A model generated the notes under the pieces. It was not told the DNA's origin and did not search any database. It saw nothing but the letters and a program-made list of their open reading frames with translations. Position numbers and translations under genes: made by a program. A stretch of DNA of 64,000 bases from Gracilibacillus alcaliphilus (GTDB taxonomy: Bacteria > Bacillota > Bacilli > Bacillales > Amphibacillaceae), in NCBI RefSeq assembly GCF_016909015.1, contig NZ_JAFBFA010000029.1, positions 1 to 64,000 on the forward strand, read 5' to 3'. The stretch's first letter is position 1; every line of letters starts with the position of its first letter. Shown piece by piece: positions 14,922 to 24,284 of the stretch.

Positions 14922-15860
14922 ATGCGTAAAATTGTGGTTGGTTCAAGAAGGAGCAACTTAGCGATTACACAATCGGAATGGGTTATTAAGCAATTACAAG
15001 AACGAGTCGGTGATCAGTACGAGTTTGAAATCAAACGAATTGTCACAAAAGGTGATCAAATCTTGGACGTCACTTTGTCCAAAGTTGGTGGTAAAGGTTT
15101 ATTTGTTAAGGAAATCGAAAAAGCGATGTACGATAAAGAAATCGACTTTGCGGTACATAGCATGAAGGATATGCCAGCAGTATTGCCGGATGGTTTAGTA
15201 ATTGGTGCGATTCCAGTCCGTGAAGACCATCGTGATGCCTTTATTTCCAACCATCATATTAAATTGTCCGATTTACCAGCGGGAGCCGTAGTAGGAACAA
15301 GCAGTCTGCGCAGAGGTTCACAAATTTTGGCAAATCGGCCGGATTTAAAAATTCAGTGGATACGTGGAAATATTGAAACAAGGCTAAACAAGCTGAAGGA
15401 AGAGAATTATGATGCTATTATCTTAGCGGCGGCCGGGTTAAAGCGCATGAATTGGGATGAGAGTATTGTAACAGAGTACTTAGAGCCTGAGCGTTGTGTA
15501 CCAGCAGTTGGTCAAGGGGCTCTGGCAATTGAATGCCGTGAAGATGATCATGAGTTATTGGAATTATTGACGCAAATTAATGATGACTATACCGCTAAAA
15601 CAGTGACGGCAGAACGCACCTTCCTTGAGTTATTAAATGGTGGATGTCAGGTACCGATTGGTGCTTATGCTTATCTGGATGGAGAGGCATTCGTTTTGAC
15701 TGCTTTGGTAGGGAGCAGTGATGGAAATACGATCCTCAAAGAAGTAGTAAGGGGAACAGACCCTGTCCAAGTCGGAACAGAAGCGGCTGAAAGACTCCAA
15801 AGGCAAGGGGCAAAGCAATTAATAGCTGAGGCAATGGAGGTTAATCAGTCAAATGAATAA
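14922..15860 (+). CDS. hemC: Porphobilinogen deaminase (hydroxymethylbilane synthase)
   Basis: A 312-residue enzyme that joins four porphobilinogens into hydroxymethylbilane. The cofactor-binding Cys lies in NGGCQVPIGAY, where dipyrromethane is attached. VGTSSLRR and the N-terminal VVGSRRSNLAITQ are family hallmarks. ATG 14922 follows AAAGGTGG; a start 21 bases upstream lacks support. It overlaps hemD by eight bases. Confidence 0.96.
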   Translation: MRKIVVGSRRSNLAITQSEWVIKQLQERVGDQYEFEIKRIVTKGDQILDVTLSKVGGKGLFVKEIEKAMYDKEIDFAVHSMKDMPAVLPDGLVIGAIPVREDHRDAFISNHHIKLSDLPAGAVVGTSSLRRGSQILANRPDLKIQWIRGNIETRLNKLKEENYDAIILAAAGLKRMNWDESIVTEYLEPERCVPAVGQGALAIECREDDHELLELLTQINDDYTAKTVTAERTFLELLNGGCQVPIGAYAYLDGEAFVLTALVGSSDGNTILKEVVRGTDPVQVGTEAAERLQRQGAKQLIAEAMEVNQSNE

Positions 15861-16608
15861 CCCTCTGGCAGGTAAACGGATTATGATAACGAGGGAAACA
15901 ACACAGGCAGTACCTTTGGCACAACTGTTAGAAAATCAGGGAGCTGTCTGTGAACGAGTGCCATTACTGCGATTTGAGCCGTTATATCATCATCTGGAAC
16001 AGCCGCCAATCGATGAATTGGATTGGCTGTTTTTCACAAGTACTAATACTGTTCGTTTTTTTTATGAATGGTGTCAGTTGAGAGGGACCACAGTTACAAA
16101 TAAAATTGCTTCGGTTGGCAAAAAGACATCGATGGAATTAAAACGACTAGGTTATACCGTAGACTTCGAGCCTTCTGTTTATAGTGGAGAAAACATGGTG
16201 AAAGAGTTTATTCAACAATATGGAAAAAAACGAATTGGCATTATCTGTGGGGCAAGTGCTCGCAGGGAAATCCCCGAGATGCTGACAAAGGCAGGTATAT
16301 ATTTTAAAAAAATAGTAATATATCGTACAATAAAAAATGAACAAGTAAGCCGAGACCTGAATCAATTAGTTCAACAAGTAGATGCTGTTTTTTTTACCAG
16401 CCCTTCCACGGTTTCTGCCTTTGAGCAGTTTCTCTCTCCGCAGCAATTTTACATAGCACGTAGGCAATTAACTGCTGTAGCGATTGGAAAGACGACAGCA
16501 CAGGCATTAGAACAGAGATATTTTGAACAGATTATCTTCCCAGAAACATATACCGTAGAAGAGATGGTTCAGGTCTATATAGAATATATCAGAAAAGGTG
16601 GTAGCTAA
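15853..16608 (+). CDS. hemD: Uroporphyrinogen-III synthase
   Basis: A 251-residue protein at the hemD position between hemC and hemB. It closes hydroxymethylbilane to uroporphyrinogen III with inversion of ring D. The family is poorly conserved; visible marks are the N-terminal LAGKRIMITRE, DWLFFTSTNTVRFF in domain 1 and DAVFFTSPSTVSAF in domain 2, the usual pair of related segments. It overlaps hemC by eight bases and hemB by one base, so the three are translationally coupled. Confidence 0.9.
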   Translation: MNNPLAGKRIMITRETTQAVPLAQLLENQGAVCERVPLLRFEPLYHHLEQPPIDELDWLFFTSTNTVRFFYEWCQLRGTTVTNKIASVGKKTSMELKRLGYTVDFEPSVYSGENMVKEFIQQYGKKRIGIICGASARREIPEMLTKAGIYFKKIVIYRTIKNEQVSRDLNQLVQQVDAVFFTSPSTVSAFEQFLSPQQFYIARRQLTAVAIGKTTAQALEQRYFEQIIFPETYTVEEMVQVYIEYIRKGGS

Positions 16609-17600
16609 TGGCAGCAGCAAAATTTGACCGTCATCGACGGTTGCGTCAATCAAGTCTGATGAGACAGTTGGTAAGAGAAACAGAAATACGAGTGGACGAT
16701 TTGGTTTACCCGCTGTTTGTGGTGGAAGGCCGAGATATAAGAACAGAAGTGAGTTCCATGCCTGGAGTATTTCAACTATCATTAGATCGCTTGGATGAAG
16801 AGATCGATGAATTGTTGGCATTAGGCATATCATCTGTTTTATTATTTGGTATTCCCGCAGAGAAGGACGAAATTGGTTCAGGTGCTTATGATTCAGAAGG
16901 CATCGTTCAGCAAGCCATGCGTCAGATCAAACGCAAAACAGAACAAATTTTAATTATTGCTGATACTTGTCTTTGTGAATATACGTCACATGGGCACTGT
17001 GGTGTCATTGTAGATGGGGATGTAGATAATGATCAGTCGTTGCCGCTTCATGTAAAAACGGCGATTTCACAAGCCGAGGCAGGTGCCGATATTATTGCTC
17101 CTTCCAATATGATGGATGGATTTGTGGCTGAAATTAGACAAGGATTGGATGAGGCTGGTTATACTGATGTACCGATTATGTCATATGCCGTCAAGTATGC
17201 TTCTGCCTTCTATGGTCCATTCAGAGATGCAGCAGATAGCACCCCGCAGTTCGGTGACCGCAAGACTTATCAGATGGATCCAGCCAACCGTTTAGAAGCT
17301 TTACGGGAAGCGCAGTCTGATATGGAAGAAGGTGCTGACTTTCTAATCGTTAAACCGGCACTAGCCTATATGGATATTATTCGTGAAGTAAGAAATGCAC
17401 ATGACGTTCCAGTGGTTGCCTACAATGTGAGTGGTGAATATTCATTGGTGAAGGCGGCAAGCTTAAACGGCTGGGTAGATGAGGAAGCGATTGTGATCGA
17501 GAAATTGACAGCTATGAAACGAGCAGGTGCTGATATTATCATTACCTATTTTGCTAAGGATGTTGCAAGATGGTTGCAACAGGACCAAGGGGGGAAATAA
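16608..17600 (+). CDS. hemB: Porphobilinogen synthase (delta-aminolevulinate dehydratase)
   Basis: A 330-residue enzyme condensing two 5-aminolevulinates to porphobilinogen. The zinc site is the Cys-rich DTCLCEYTSHGHCG. The two Schiff-base lysines lie in MSYAVKYASAFYGPFR and in FLIVKPALAYMD. The start ATG overlaps the hemD stop by one base, and GGTGG precedes it. The presence of the Cys cluster points to the zinc-dependent class. Confidence 0.96.
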   Translation: MAAAKFDRHRRLRQSSLMRQLVRETEIRVDDLVYPLFVVEGRDIRTEVSSMPGVFQLSLDRLDEEIDELLALGISSVLLFGIPAEKDEIGSGAYDSEGIVQQAMRQIKRKTEQILIIADTCLCEYTSHGHCGVIVDGDVDNDQSLPLHVKTAISQAEAGADIIAPSNMMDGFVAEIRQGLDEAGYTDVPIMSYAVKYASAFYGPFRDAADSTPQFGDRKTYQMDPANRLEALREAQSDMEEGADFLIVKPALAYMDIIREVRNAHDVPVVAYNVSGEYSLVKAASLNGWVDEEAIVIEKLTAMKRAGADIIITYFAKDVARWLQQDQGGK

Positions 17601-17602
17601 GC

Positions 17603-18892
17603 ATGTTAGAAAACCAAAAATCATTGGACGCTTATAAAGAATCCGTAGATTTAATGCCTGGTGGTGTCAATTCACCGGTGCGAGCTTTTAAGTCAGTTGG
17701 GATGAGTCCTATTTATATGGATCATGGCAAAGGATCTAAGATTTACGATATTGATGGAAATGAATACATCGATTATGTCTTAAGCTGGGGGCCATTAATT
17801 CTAGGGCATGCAGATCAACGTGTTGTTAGCAAGCTAAAGGAGACAGCGGAGAAGGGAACAAGCTTTGGTGCACCTACTTTATTAGAAAATGAATTAGCGC
17901 AGTTAGTGATTGACCGAGTGCCATCGATTGAAATGGTGCGCATGGTGAACTCAGGTACAGAGGCTACGATGAGTGCTTTGCGTTTGGCAAGAGGTTATAC
18001 AGGCAGAAACAAAATCCTTAAGTTTGAAGGGAACTATCATGGTCATGGTGATTCCTTGCTTATTAAGGCAGGATCTGGAGTGGCGACTTTAGGATTGCCA
18101 GATAGTCCTGGTGTACCGGAAAGTGTGGCACAGCACACAATTACCGTTCCATATAATGATTTTGACAGTGTGCGTTATGCCTTTGAACAATTTGGGGATG
18201 ATATTGCGGCAGTGATTGTCGAGCCGGTTTCTGGCAATATGGGAGTAGTACCTCCAGTTAATGACTTCTTGCAGTTATTGAGAGACATCACCGAGCAATA
18301 TCAATCTTTATTGATTTTTGATGAAGTAATGACTGGTTTTCGTGTTGGCTTTCATTGTGCGCAAGGTCATTTTAATGTCACACCTGATTTAACTTGTCTT
18401 GGCAAAGTAATTGGCGGAGGCCTTCCGGTTGGTGCTTATGGAGGTAAACGTGAAATTATGGAACGTATTGCTCCTGTCGGAGATATCTATCAAGCCGGAA
18501 CGCTTTCTGGTAATCCGTTAGCGATGACGGCAGGATTGGAGACATTGAAGGCATTGGATCGTTCTAGTTATGAGGAAATAAATAAGAAAGTAGATCATTT
18601 AGTAGAAGGTTATCGTCTAGCAGCTGATAAACACCAAATTCCGTTACAAATTAACCGAGTAGGCTCGATGGTTGGTGTTTTCTTTGCAGAAGAGCCAGTC
18701 ATTAACTATGAAACAGCTTCTAAATCGGATACAGGATCCTTTGCCAGCTACTATCGCACAATGGCGGCAGAAGGTGTGTTCCTGCCTCCGTCGCAATTTG
18801 AAGGTTTATTCCTATCAACCGCACATAGTGATGACGATATTAAACGTACGATTATAGCAGCGGAAAAAGCCTTTGCCAAACTTGCAAAATAA
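17603..18892 (+). CDS. hemL: Glutamate-1-semialdehyde 2,1-aminomutase
   Basis: A 429-residue PLP enzyme converting glutamate-1-semialdehyde to 5-aminolevulinate. The PLP lysine lies in CLGKVIGGGLPVGAYGG; DEVMTGFRVG carries the conserved PLP-binding Asp. ATG 17603 follows AAGGGGGGAAATAAGC and starts two bases after the hemB stop. It is the last gene of the hem operon, followed by a terminator. Confidence 0.96.
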   Translation: MLENQKSLDAYKESVDLMPGGVNSPVRAFKSVGMSPIYMDHGKGSKIYDIDGNEYIDYVLSWGPLILGHADQRVVSKLKETAEKGTSFGAPTLLENELAQLVIDRVPSIEMVRMVNSGTEATMSALRLARGYTGRNKILKFEGNYHGHGDSLLIKAGSGVATLGLPDSPGVPESVAQHTITVPYNDFDSVRYAFEQFGDDIAAVIVEPVSGNMGVVPPVNDFLQLLRDITEQYQSLLIFDEVMTGFRVGFHCAQGHFNVTPDLTCLGKVIGGGLPVGAYGGKREIMERIAPVGDIYQAGTLSGNPLAMTAGLETLKALDRSSYEEINKKVDHLVEGYRLAADKHQIPLQINRVGSMVGVFFAEEPVINYETASKSDTGSFASYYRTMAAEGVFLPPSQFEGLFLSTAHSDDDIKRTIIAAEKAFAKLAK

Positions 18893-18902
18893 ATATCATG
18901 AT

Positions 18903-18939
18903 AACCACCAAGCATATGCTCCTGCTTGGTGGTTTTTTA
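18903..18939 (+). terminator. Terminator of the hem operon
   Basis: A 12-bp perfect stem AACCACCAAGCA/TGCTTGGTGGTT followed by TTTT. Confidence 0.85.
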
Positions 18940-18997
18940 ATGGTCACCAGGAAATTATAAAATACTCGCTTGTGGATAACTAGTTGCAAACGAATAG

Positions 18998-19053
18998 TCA
19001 TGCCTGCGGAAAGCGACTTCTTGTAGCGGACATCTATCTTGGCTAAAAGGTAA
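18998..19053 (+). repeat. Dispersed repeat, partial copy A
   Basis: This 56-bp stretch (catgcctgcggaaag...ggctaaaaggtaa) is nearly identical to 50669-50724, differing at only a few bases. It corresponds to the right part of the longer copy at 50.6 kb. Confidence 0.8.
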
Positions 19054-19116
19054 GGGATCCAATGCTCTTCTTAGTTTTTCTAATACAGCTGAACAAAAAA
19101 TCCCTTGTACATCTTG

Positions 19117-19144
19117 TCATAATATCTTCATGGTTTCATATAGT
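19117..19144 (+). promoter_or_regulatory. Candidate SigE promoter of spoVID
   Basis: TCATAAT (19117-19123), a 13-base spacer and CATATAGT (19137-19144) resemble the mother-cell SigE consensus (-35 ATA-type, -10 CATACAAT). spoVID is known to be SigE-dependent in Bacillus subtilis, which agrees with this reading. Confidence 0.5.
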
Positions 19145-19196
19145 ATAGTGAAGAGTTAGTGCGTATCAGCCTATATGCTGGAAAGGGGGAAATATT

Positions 19197-20864
19197 TTGC
19201 AAGAAACAGTGGCGTTTCATTTTCAAGAGACGATTGCCTTCCAACAAGATCAGCAAATTCAAGAAATGTTAGGGATTGGGCTGGAACCGGTCATAACATT
19301 TGATGAGCAAGAACATACATTGTCGATCAGAGGAGTAATGGAGTTAAAAGGTGAGTATATCAAGTCAGATTCGCCAATAGAGTTGGTTGAAAGAGAGCCA
19401 AGCGGAACCTATGTGGAGCAGGTGGAGCCTTTATCTGATACAGTGAATGAATTTTTTCATAAACTGTTAATTGATATTTCGCTGCCAGCAGAACGAGTGG
19501 AATCCAGTGAGGATTTAGCCATTCACGTCAATCACTTTGATTATACGATGAAATCAGCAGCTGAAATGGAAATTGAAGTTAATCTAGCCATCTCAGGACT
19601 CAGGGGTCAAACAGAGAACGAGGAATCAGAAGAAGAAGAAATATTTTCATTACCTGCTTTTCGCGAGGAACAGGAAGCCGTAACAACAGAAGGACACTTC
19701 TATATTGAAATGGAAGAACAAGCATTAGAGGATGTTCAAGCGTCTTATTTGGAAAAAGAAAACATTTCAACAGAGGAAGCGGACGAGGTTTCAGAGCAAC
19801 AGAATACAGTAGAGGACCGGACTCAAGCAGAAGTGAAAGAATCGTTGTTTAAAGAGGCTGAGTTTTCAACTGCTCAAGAAGAACACTTGGCAGAACAAAC
19901 ACCAGAGAAATCAGAAAATGTTGAGGGAAGTGAAGTTGCAGAAGATACAAGAGATAACGATTTAGAAACAACAGAGTCGGCGGAAGTAACAGAACTGGAT
20001 CAAGAACCAGAACCATTAGTGACACAAGCACCCTCCTTAGAACAAGAATTAGCAGTAAGACAAGATCAGCCATCTGTTCCATCGTCAGAATCAGCAGTCC
20101 AGGAGGAGGCTCCAATTCAAGAAGCGGATGCAATGACAGATCAAGAACGCTCTTACATTCAATCGTCAGAATCAGCAGCAATAGAGGAACCTCCATCAAA
20201 AATAGTGAGGCAGTCATCAAATCTTGATTCCGGTTCCTTGGATCAAGTGGATGAATCTTCCAATCAAGAAAAGGTTTTTCTAGAGCAAGAGGAAGCTCCA
20301 TCAGAAACAGTAAGGCAATCATCGAATCTCGACTCCGATTCAATGGATCAAGAGAACCAGTCTTCCAGTCAAGCGGAAGTGTTACTGAAGGAGGAAGTAC
20401 CATCAGAAATAGTAAGACAATCACCAAATCTAGAATTTGAAGAGAAAAGCCAGTCCCTTGCAAATAAAGAAACGGAACCTGCTCTGCATGAAGTGGTTAA
20501 ACGAAATAGTGTAGACGAGACAGAAGGGGAGGGAGAACTGGCAAATATGAGAAATGAGCAAGAGCGGACAGAGCAGTCCAATCGTGAAGATGTGACGGAA
20601 CAGGGAGAGGCGCCTGTTATTCATACCGAATCCAGTGATGAACCGATCAATGATACATCCTATTTGTCCCAAGTTTTTCAAGATGATAATACAGAAAGCA
20701 GTTATTCTCGTTTGAAGCTTTATATTGTACAGCCGCATGATCAAATTAATCAGATTGCAGAACGTTATCAAGTTTCCCCTAATCAAATTAAACGTTCTAA
20801 TCAGCTGGAGCAAGAGGATGTTTTACCAGGACAGATTATTTATATTCCTGTACAATCTAAATAA
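19197..20864 (+). CDS. spoVID: SpoVID, spore coat morphogenetic protein
   Basis: A 555-residue protein at the spoVID position before ysxE. The N-terminal domain (residues 1-150, VAFHFQETIAF...LEPVITFDEQEHTLSIRGVMEL) is the conserved coat-assembly part. A long acidic Glu/Ser/Gln linker follows and contains three imperfect repeats. A LysM domain at about 508-553 (LYIVQPHDQINQIAERYQVS...VLPGQIIYIP) ends the protein. SpoVID drives encasement of the spore by the coat and works with SafA, also in this window. TTG 19197 follows GAAAGGGGGAA. Confidence 0.93.
   Translation: MQETVAFHFQETIAFQQDQQIQEMLGIGLEPVITFDEQEHTLSIRGVMELKGEYIKSDSPIELVEREPSGTYVEQVEPLSDTVNEFFHKLLIDISLPAERVESSEDLAIHVNHFDYTMKSAAEMEIEVNLAISGLRGQTENEESEEEEIFSLPAFREEQEAVTTEGHFYIEMEEQALEDVQASYLEKENISTEEADEVSEQQNTVEDRTQAEVKESLFKEAEFSTAQEEHLAEQTPEKSENVEGSEVAEDTRDNDLETTESAEVTELDQEPEPLVTQAPSLEQELAVRQDQPSVPSSESAVQEEAPIQEADAMTDQERSYIQSSESAAIEEPPSKIVRQSSNLDSGSLDQVDESSNQEKVFLEQEEAPSETVRQSSNLDSDSMDQENQSSSQAEVLLKEEVPSEIVRQSPNLEFEEKSQSLANKETEPALHEVVKRNSVDETEGEGELANMRNEQERTEQSNREDVTEQGEAPVIHTESSDEPINDTSYLSQVFQDDNTESSYSRLKLYIVQPHDQINQIAERYQVSPNQIKRSNQLEQEDVLPGQIIYIPVQSK
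20193..20440 (+). repeat. Three imperfect tandem repeats inside spoVID
   Basis: Units starting at 20193, 20298 and 20400 (105 and 102 bases apart) share PS-VRQSSNLDS-S-DQ. They lengthen the acidic linker of SpoVID and look like a recent in-frame expansion. Confidence 0.75.
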
Positions 20865-21078
20865 AACAAGAGATAGACGGTCTATTAGCTTCTGCTTTGT
20901 GTATTTATTAGAAAAACTTGCCTTATTGCCAAGTCTTTATGGCGTAAGCATTAGTTTTATTTATACTATAATCCATAAACTTTTATACTTTCCTGGCGCA
21001 AGAAACTATGACAGAATAATGGTCAAGTTTTGATCGGACTTTCGAACAGCCCTCTCAAGCAAGACCCTATATCTATGT

Positions 21079-21113
21079 ATCCCTTGGTATGTCGTCAAGG
21101 GATCTTTCTTTTT
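21079..21113 (+). terminator. Terminator between spoVID and ysxE
   Basis: An 8-bp stem ATCCCTTG/CAAGGGAT with a 9-base loop, then CTTTCTTTTT. It ends 35 bases before ysxE, so ysxE probably also has its own promoter or receives readthrough. Confidence 0.6.
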
Positions 21114-21147
21114 AGTGCTTGTATCTTTATTTAAAGGAGATTATCAT

Positions 21148-22146
21148 ATGAATTGGACAGAGATAATGACAGCCTTTCAGTTACAGCCCCAAGAGATTGA
21201 ACAAGTTACTGATAAAGTTTACAAAATTAGAGCCAATGATCAGCACTATGCCCTAAAGTGTATGATCTATCAAGAAGAGAACTGTGGGAAATGGCTGGCG
21301 ATTCAGCAATACTTGGAACAGAATCGGATCTATGCATTTGCACCAATCATTTATACGAAAGACTCGCAACCTGTCTATACCGATCAACAAATGGTATATT
21401 ACGTCATGCCGTGGATAGAGCGAGCGAATCAAGACCAGCCTGTTGATGAATATGTAACCGTCATGCATGCTATTGGACAACTGCATGGAGCTACTATGCA
21501 AGATCATCCTGTTCAAAACTTAAAAGATCGTCAATCGGTAATGGAAGATCAATTTCAAGGGGAGTTAACACAATATCGTGAACAAATGCTACAAACTGTA
21601 AGACAAGTAGAAGCCAAACGATTTATGTCACCAGTTGATTTGCAACTTTGCATGTACTATCGTGATATGGAGCAAATATTTGATAAATTGGAGTTATGGC
21701 AGTCAGAGTATCTCACACAATTGGAGACGACGGATCATATGAAATATTGTTTATGCCATGGAAATCTGCAGCCGTCACACTATGTGTTAGCCAATTCCTA
21801 TACCTATTTATTAAATTGGGAATCAGCCTATATGACTTCTCCTACTTATGACTTAGCTGTTTATTTTCGTTATTTGTTCCAATACCATGATTGTGATGTG
21901 ACCAAGCTGAAAGAGACTTTTTCTATTTACTGTCAATATGTTCCATTGACTGATTTTGAAAAGTCTTTATTAGCTATGCAGCTTTTATCACCTGTACCGT
22001 TATTCGATTCATTAACGGCCCAAAGCAATCCACAAAGAGATATTCTTACTGTCTCAATGGACATGGAACGGGCTTACCGAACGTTGCTGTTCAGCTATGA
22101 AATGCAAGAGTACATGTATCGTCAGCTAGATTCTGCAGTTGATTAA
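21148..22146 (+). CDS. ysxE: YsxE, spore coat-associated kinase-like protein
   Basis: A 332-residue member of the CotI/CotS/YsxE/YutH aminoglycoside-phosphotransferase-like group. Visible parts are VYKIRANDQHYALKCMIY (N-lobe with Lys) and CLCHGNLQPSHYVL, where Asn/His replace the canonical catalytic HGD-N residues, so catalysis may be weak or lost. TSPTYDLAVYFRY matches the second metal-site region. It follows spoVID as in Bacillus subtilis. ATG 21148 follows AAAGGAGATTATCAT. Confidence 0.85.
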   Translation: MNWTEIMTAFQLQPQEIEQVTDKVYKIRANDQHYALKCMIYQEENCGKWLAIQQYLEQNRIYAFAPIIYTKDSQPVYTDQQMVYYVMPWIERANQDQPVDEYVTVMHAIGQLHGATMQDHPVQNLKDRQSVMEDQFQGELTQYREQMLQTVRQVEAKRFMSPVDLQLCMYYRDMEQIFDKLELWQSEYLTQLETTDHMKYCLCHGNLQPSHYVLANSYTYLLNWESAYMTSPTYDLAVYFRYLFQYHDCDVTKLKETFSIYCQYVPLTDFEKSLLAMQLLSPVPLFDSLTAQSNPQRDILTVSMDMERAYRTLLFSYEMQEYMYRQLDSAVD

Positions 22147-22394
22147 ATCCATTCCAAGCGAAAGGCAACCAGAATCCCTATTAATATGCCTAATAGCAGA
22201 ATATCAATGGTGGTCGGAATTAATAATGTTCTTACTGCTTGAAAAATAACGATCGGCAGTATACATCGTTCACAAATAAAAATCCATTCCCTTGCCCAGG
22301 GAGGTAAACGATATCGATAAAATCGTGCCACTCGCTTCACCCTCTTCCTTTCTATGATCTGGCTTTTGAAAATGTCTGTAATTTCCCTCCTCAA
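22143..22394 (-). CDS. Small membrane protein, up to 83 residues
   Basis: The frame overlaps the end of ysxE by four bases on the opposite strand. The C-terminal half has two hydrophobic segments (ILPIVIFQAVRTLLIP; IDILLLGILIGILVAF) after a basic front (RVKRVARFYRYRL). The first codon TTG lies just before its own AGGAGG, so the true start is probably downstream, perhaps a GTG near residue 19 or 22 after AGGAAGAGG. Family unknown. Confidence 0.5.
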   Translation of the reverse strand: MRREITDIFKSQIIERKRVKRVARFYRYRLPPWAREWIFICERCILPIVIFQAVRTLLIPTTIDILLLGILIGILVAFRLEWI

Positions 22395-22687
22395 GAACGA
22401 AATTATCCCACTACATTAAAACTATTTGGGAGATCAGAAATCGGTCTTCCTTTTTTATCCTGGAAAACATAAAAAAATCTGGATGATCGCATAACTAAAA
22501 CAAAGATTTTATAAAAATAAATCTGCTTTCTCTAAAATGTTCGGGTCGTTGTGGATTAGAATCGGGAAAAGTGGGTATTACATATTAGACGACAATTTGC
22601 ATCTTTGTTATACTGTATGCAGTTACATAAAGGAAAGTGAACAGGAATAAGATGCAATCTTATGAATGGAGAGGAAGGATGATTTCG

Positions 22688-23902
22688 ATGGCAGAAAGTA
22701 AACCAAAAATTGTCGTGCTTGGTGCAGGTTATGCCGGCATGATGACAACCAAACGCTTGATGCAGCAATTTACTCCCGAAGAAGCAGAACTTACCTTGGT
22801 TAATAAACACAATTATCATTATCAAACAACATGGCTACATGAGTTAGCAGCAGGAACAATTGATGTCAACCGTACTCGAATAATGATTTCTGATGTAATC
22901 AGCCCAAAACGAGTGAATCTTATTCAAGATACTGTTCTGAAAATTAATAAAGAAGAGAAAACAGTTGAATTAGAACATGACAAGATCGAATATGATTATC
23001 TGGTTATTGGTTTAGGATTTGAAAAGGCCACATTCGGTATTAAGGGAATGGAGGAGCATGCCTTCTCTATCCAAAGCGTGGACAAAAGCCGAATGATTCG
23101 CGACCATATTGAATATCAATTTGCTCAATACCGTAATTTACCGAACCCGGATCCAAGTATGCTTACGATTGTTGTTGGCGGCGCTGGATTTACTGGTATC
23201 GAATTTTTGGGTGAACTGGCTGAACGCATTCCAGTGTTGTGTAAGAAATATGATGTGCCTAGAAGTGATGTCAGAATTATTGATATTGAAGCAATGGATA
23301 CGATCTTACCTGGTTTTGATCCAGAGTTGCTTACTTATGCTACCGACTCTTTAGAAGCGCGCGGTGTGGAGTTCAAGCTGGGCACGATGATCAAAGAGGT
23401 AAAAGCCAATGCCGTAATTGTTGGAGAAGACAATCAAGAGATTAAAGCAGGCACGATTGTTTGGACAGGTGGTGTACAAGCCAACCGGATTATAGGTGAA
23501 TCAGGCTTTGAACTAACAAAAGGCAAGGTAAATGTGGATCCGACTCTGCGTGCTCCAGGCCATGATGATGTATATATTCTTGGTGATTGTGCTTGGGTGA
23601 TGAATAAGGAAACCGGCAGACCATATCCGCCAACAGCACAAATTGCCATTCAAGAGGCTGACATTTGTGCCCACAATATTAAGACATCCGTATTTGGAGG
23701 AACATTAAAAGAGTTCTCCTTTGACAATAAAGGAACGGTTGCTTCCCTTGGCGGCAGTGATGCAATGGGAACTGTCTTTGATGGCAATAAGTTATACGGG
23801 GTAGCGGCGAAAACGATGAAAAACGTGATTGATAACCGTTATCTATTCTTATTAGGCGGACCGCGACTCGTGTTGCGCAAAGGGAAATTCCGTCCATTTT
23901 AA
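22688..23902 (+). CDS. yumB: Type II NADH dehydrogenase (YumB-like)
   Basis: A 404-residue FAD enzyme that passes electrons from NADH to quinone without pumping protons, at the inner membrane face. The N-terminal FAD site is KIVVLGAGYAGMMTTKRL. The second dinucleotide site is VVGGAGFTGIEFLGEL, and the C-terminal FAD contact is VYILGDCAWV. LVNKHNYHYQTTWLHELAAG matches Bacillus YumB more than YjlD (Ndh). ATG 22688 follows GAGAGGAAGG at a good distance; an ATG nine bases upstream abuts that site. Confidence 0.9.
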   Translation: MAESKPKIVVLGAGYAGMMTTKRLMQQFTPEEAELTLVNKHNYHYQTTWLHELAAGTIDVNRTRIMISDVISPKRVNLIQDTVLKINKEEKTVELEHDKIEYDYLVIGLGFEKATFGIKGMEEHAFSIQSVDKSRMIRDHIEYQFAQYRNLPNPDPSMLTIVVGGAGFTGIEFLGELAERIPVLCKKYDVPRSDVRIIDIEAMDTILPGFDPELLTYATDSLEARGVEFKLGTMIKEVKANAVIVGEDNQEIKAGTIVWTGGVQANRIIGESGFELTKGKVNVDPTLRAPGHDDVYILGDCAWVMNKETGRPYPPTAQIAIQEADICAHNIKTSVFGGTLKEFSFDNKGTVASLGGSDAMGTVFDGNKLYGVAAKTMKNVIDNRYLFLLGGPRLVLRKGKFRPF

Positions 23903-23946
23903 ACTATATTAAGGAAAGTTCTTCTAAACAGGAGGAGGAAAGCAAG

Positions 23947-24045
23947 ATGAAAAATACCTTACTTTATACACTTATTACTGCAGTGGCAACAATAGGTTAT
24001 GTCCTTATCTCCAGAAAAATGGAAGATAAGCGGGATTTCCGCTAA
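23947..24045 (+). CDS. Small single-pass membrane peptide, 32 residues
   Basis: ATG 23947 follows GGAGGAGGAAAGCAAG, a near-perfect ribosome site, and the frame ends at TAA 24045 just before a terminator. The product is one hydrophobic helix (TLLYTLITAVATIGYVLI) with a charged tail RKMEDKRDFR. It begins 44 bases after the NADH dehydrogenase and is probably cotranscribed with it. The strong site and position make it likely real; function unknown. Confidence 0.6.
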   Translation: MKNTLLYTLITAVATIGYVLISRKMEDKRDFR

Positions 24046-24062
24046 GTAGTTAATGAGGCAGA

Positions 24063-24100
24063 AGAGTAGATACCCATTTGATAGGTGTCTGCTCTTTTTT
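24063..24100 (+). terminator. Terminator after the NADH dehydrogenase unit
   Basis: A 12-bp stem AGAGTAGATACC/GGTGTCTGCTCT with G-T wobbles, followed by TTTTTT. Confidence 0.75.
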
Positions 24101-24284
24101 GTTGTAAAGCAGTTTCCTGACCTTTTGGGCTCTATTCTCCTATGGGTGGAGCACATTTAAATGGATTATAAGCTTAACGAAGATTGGAGGCTGTTTTCTG
24201 TTCCAGTTATTATCTCGCTGTATAGTTGGGAGAGAATTCCTTATAATAATAAGTGAAAAGTGAGCATTGTGGAGGAAATAGATC

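Noticed and set aside
19849..20463. 204-codon minus-strand frame
   Set aside because: Antisense shadow of the acidic spoVID linker; Leu-rich because it complements Gln/Glu codons, and no ribosome site.
21036..21049. Possible stray end of the 266-bp MITE-like element (GGACTTTCGAACA)
   Set aside because: Too short and too divergent from GGACTTTTTGAACA to claim.
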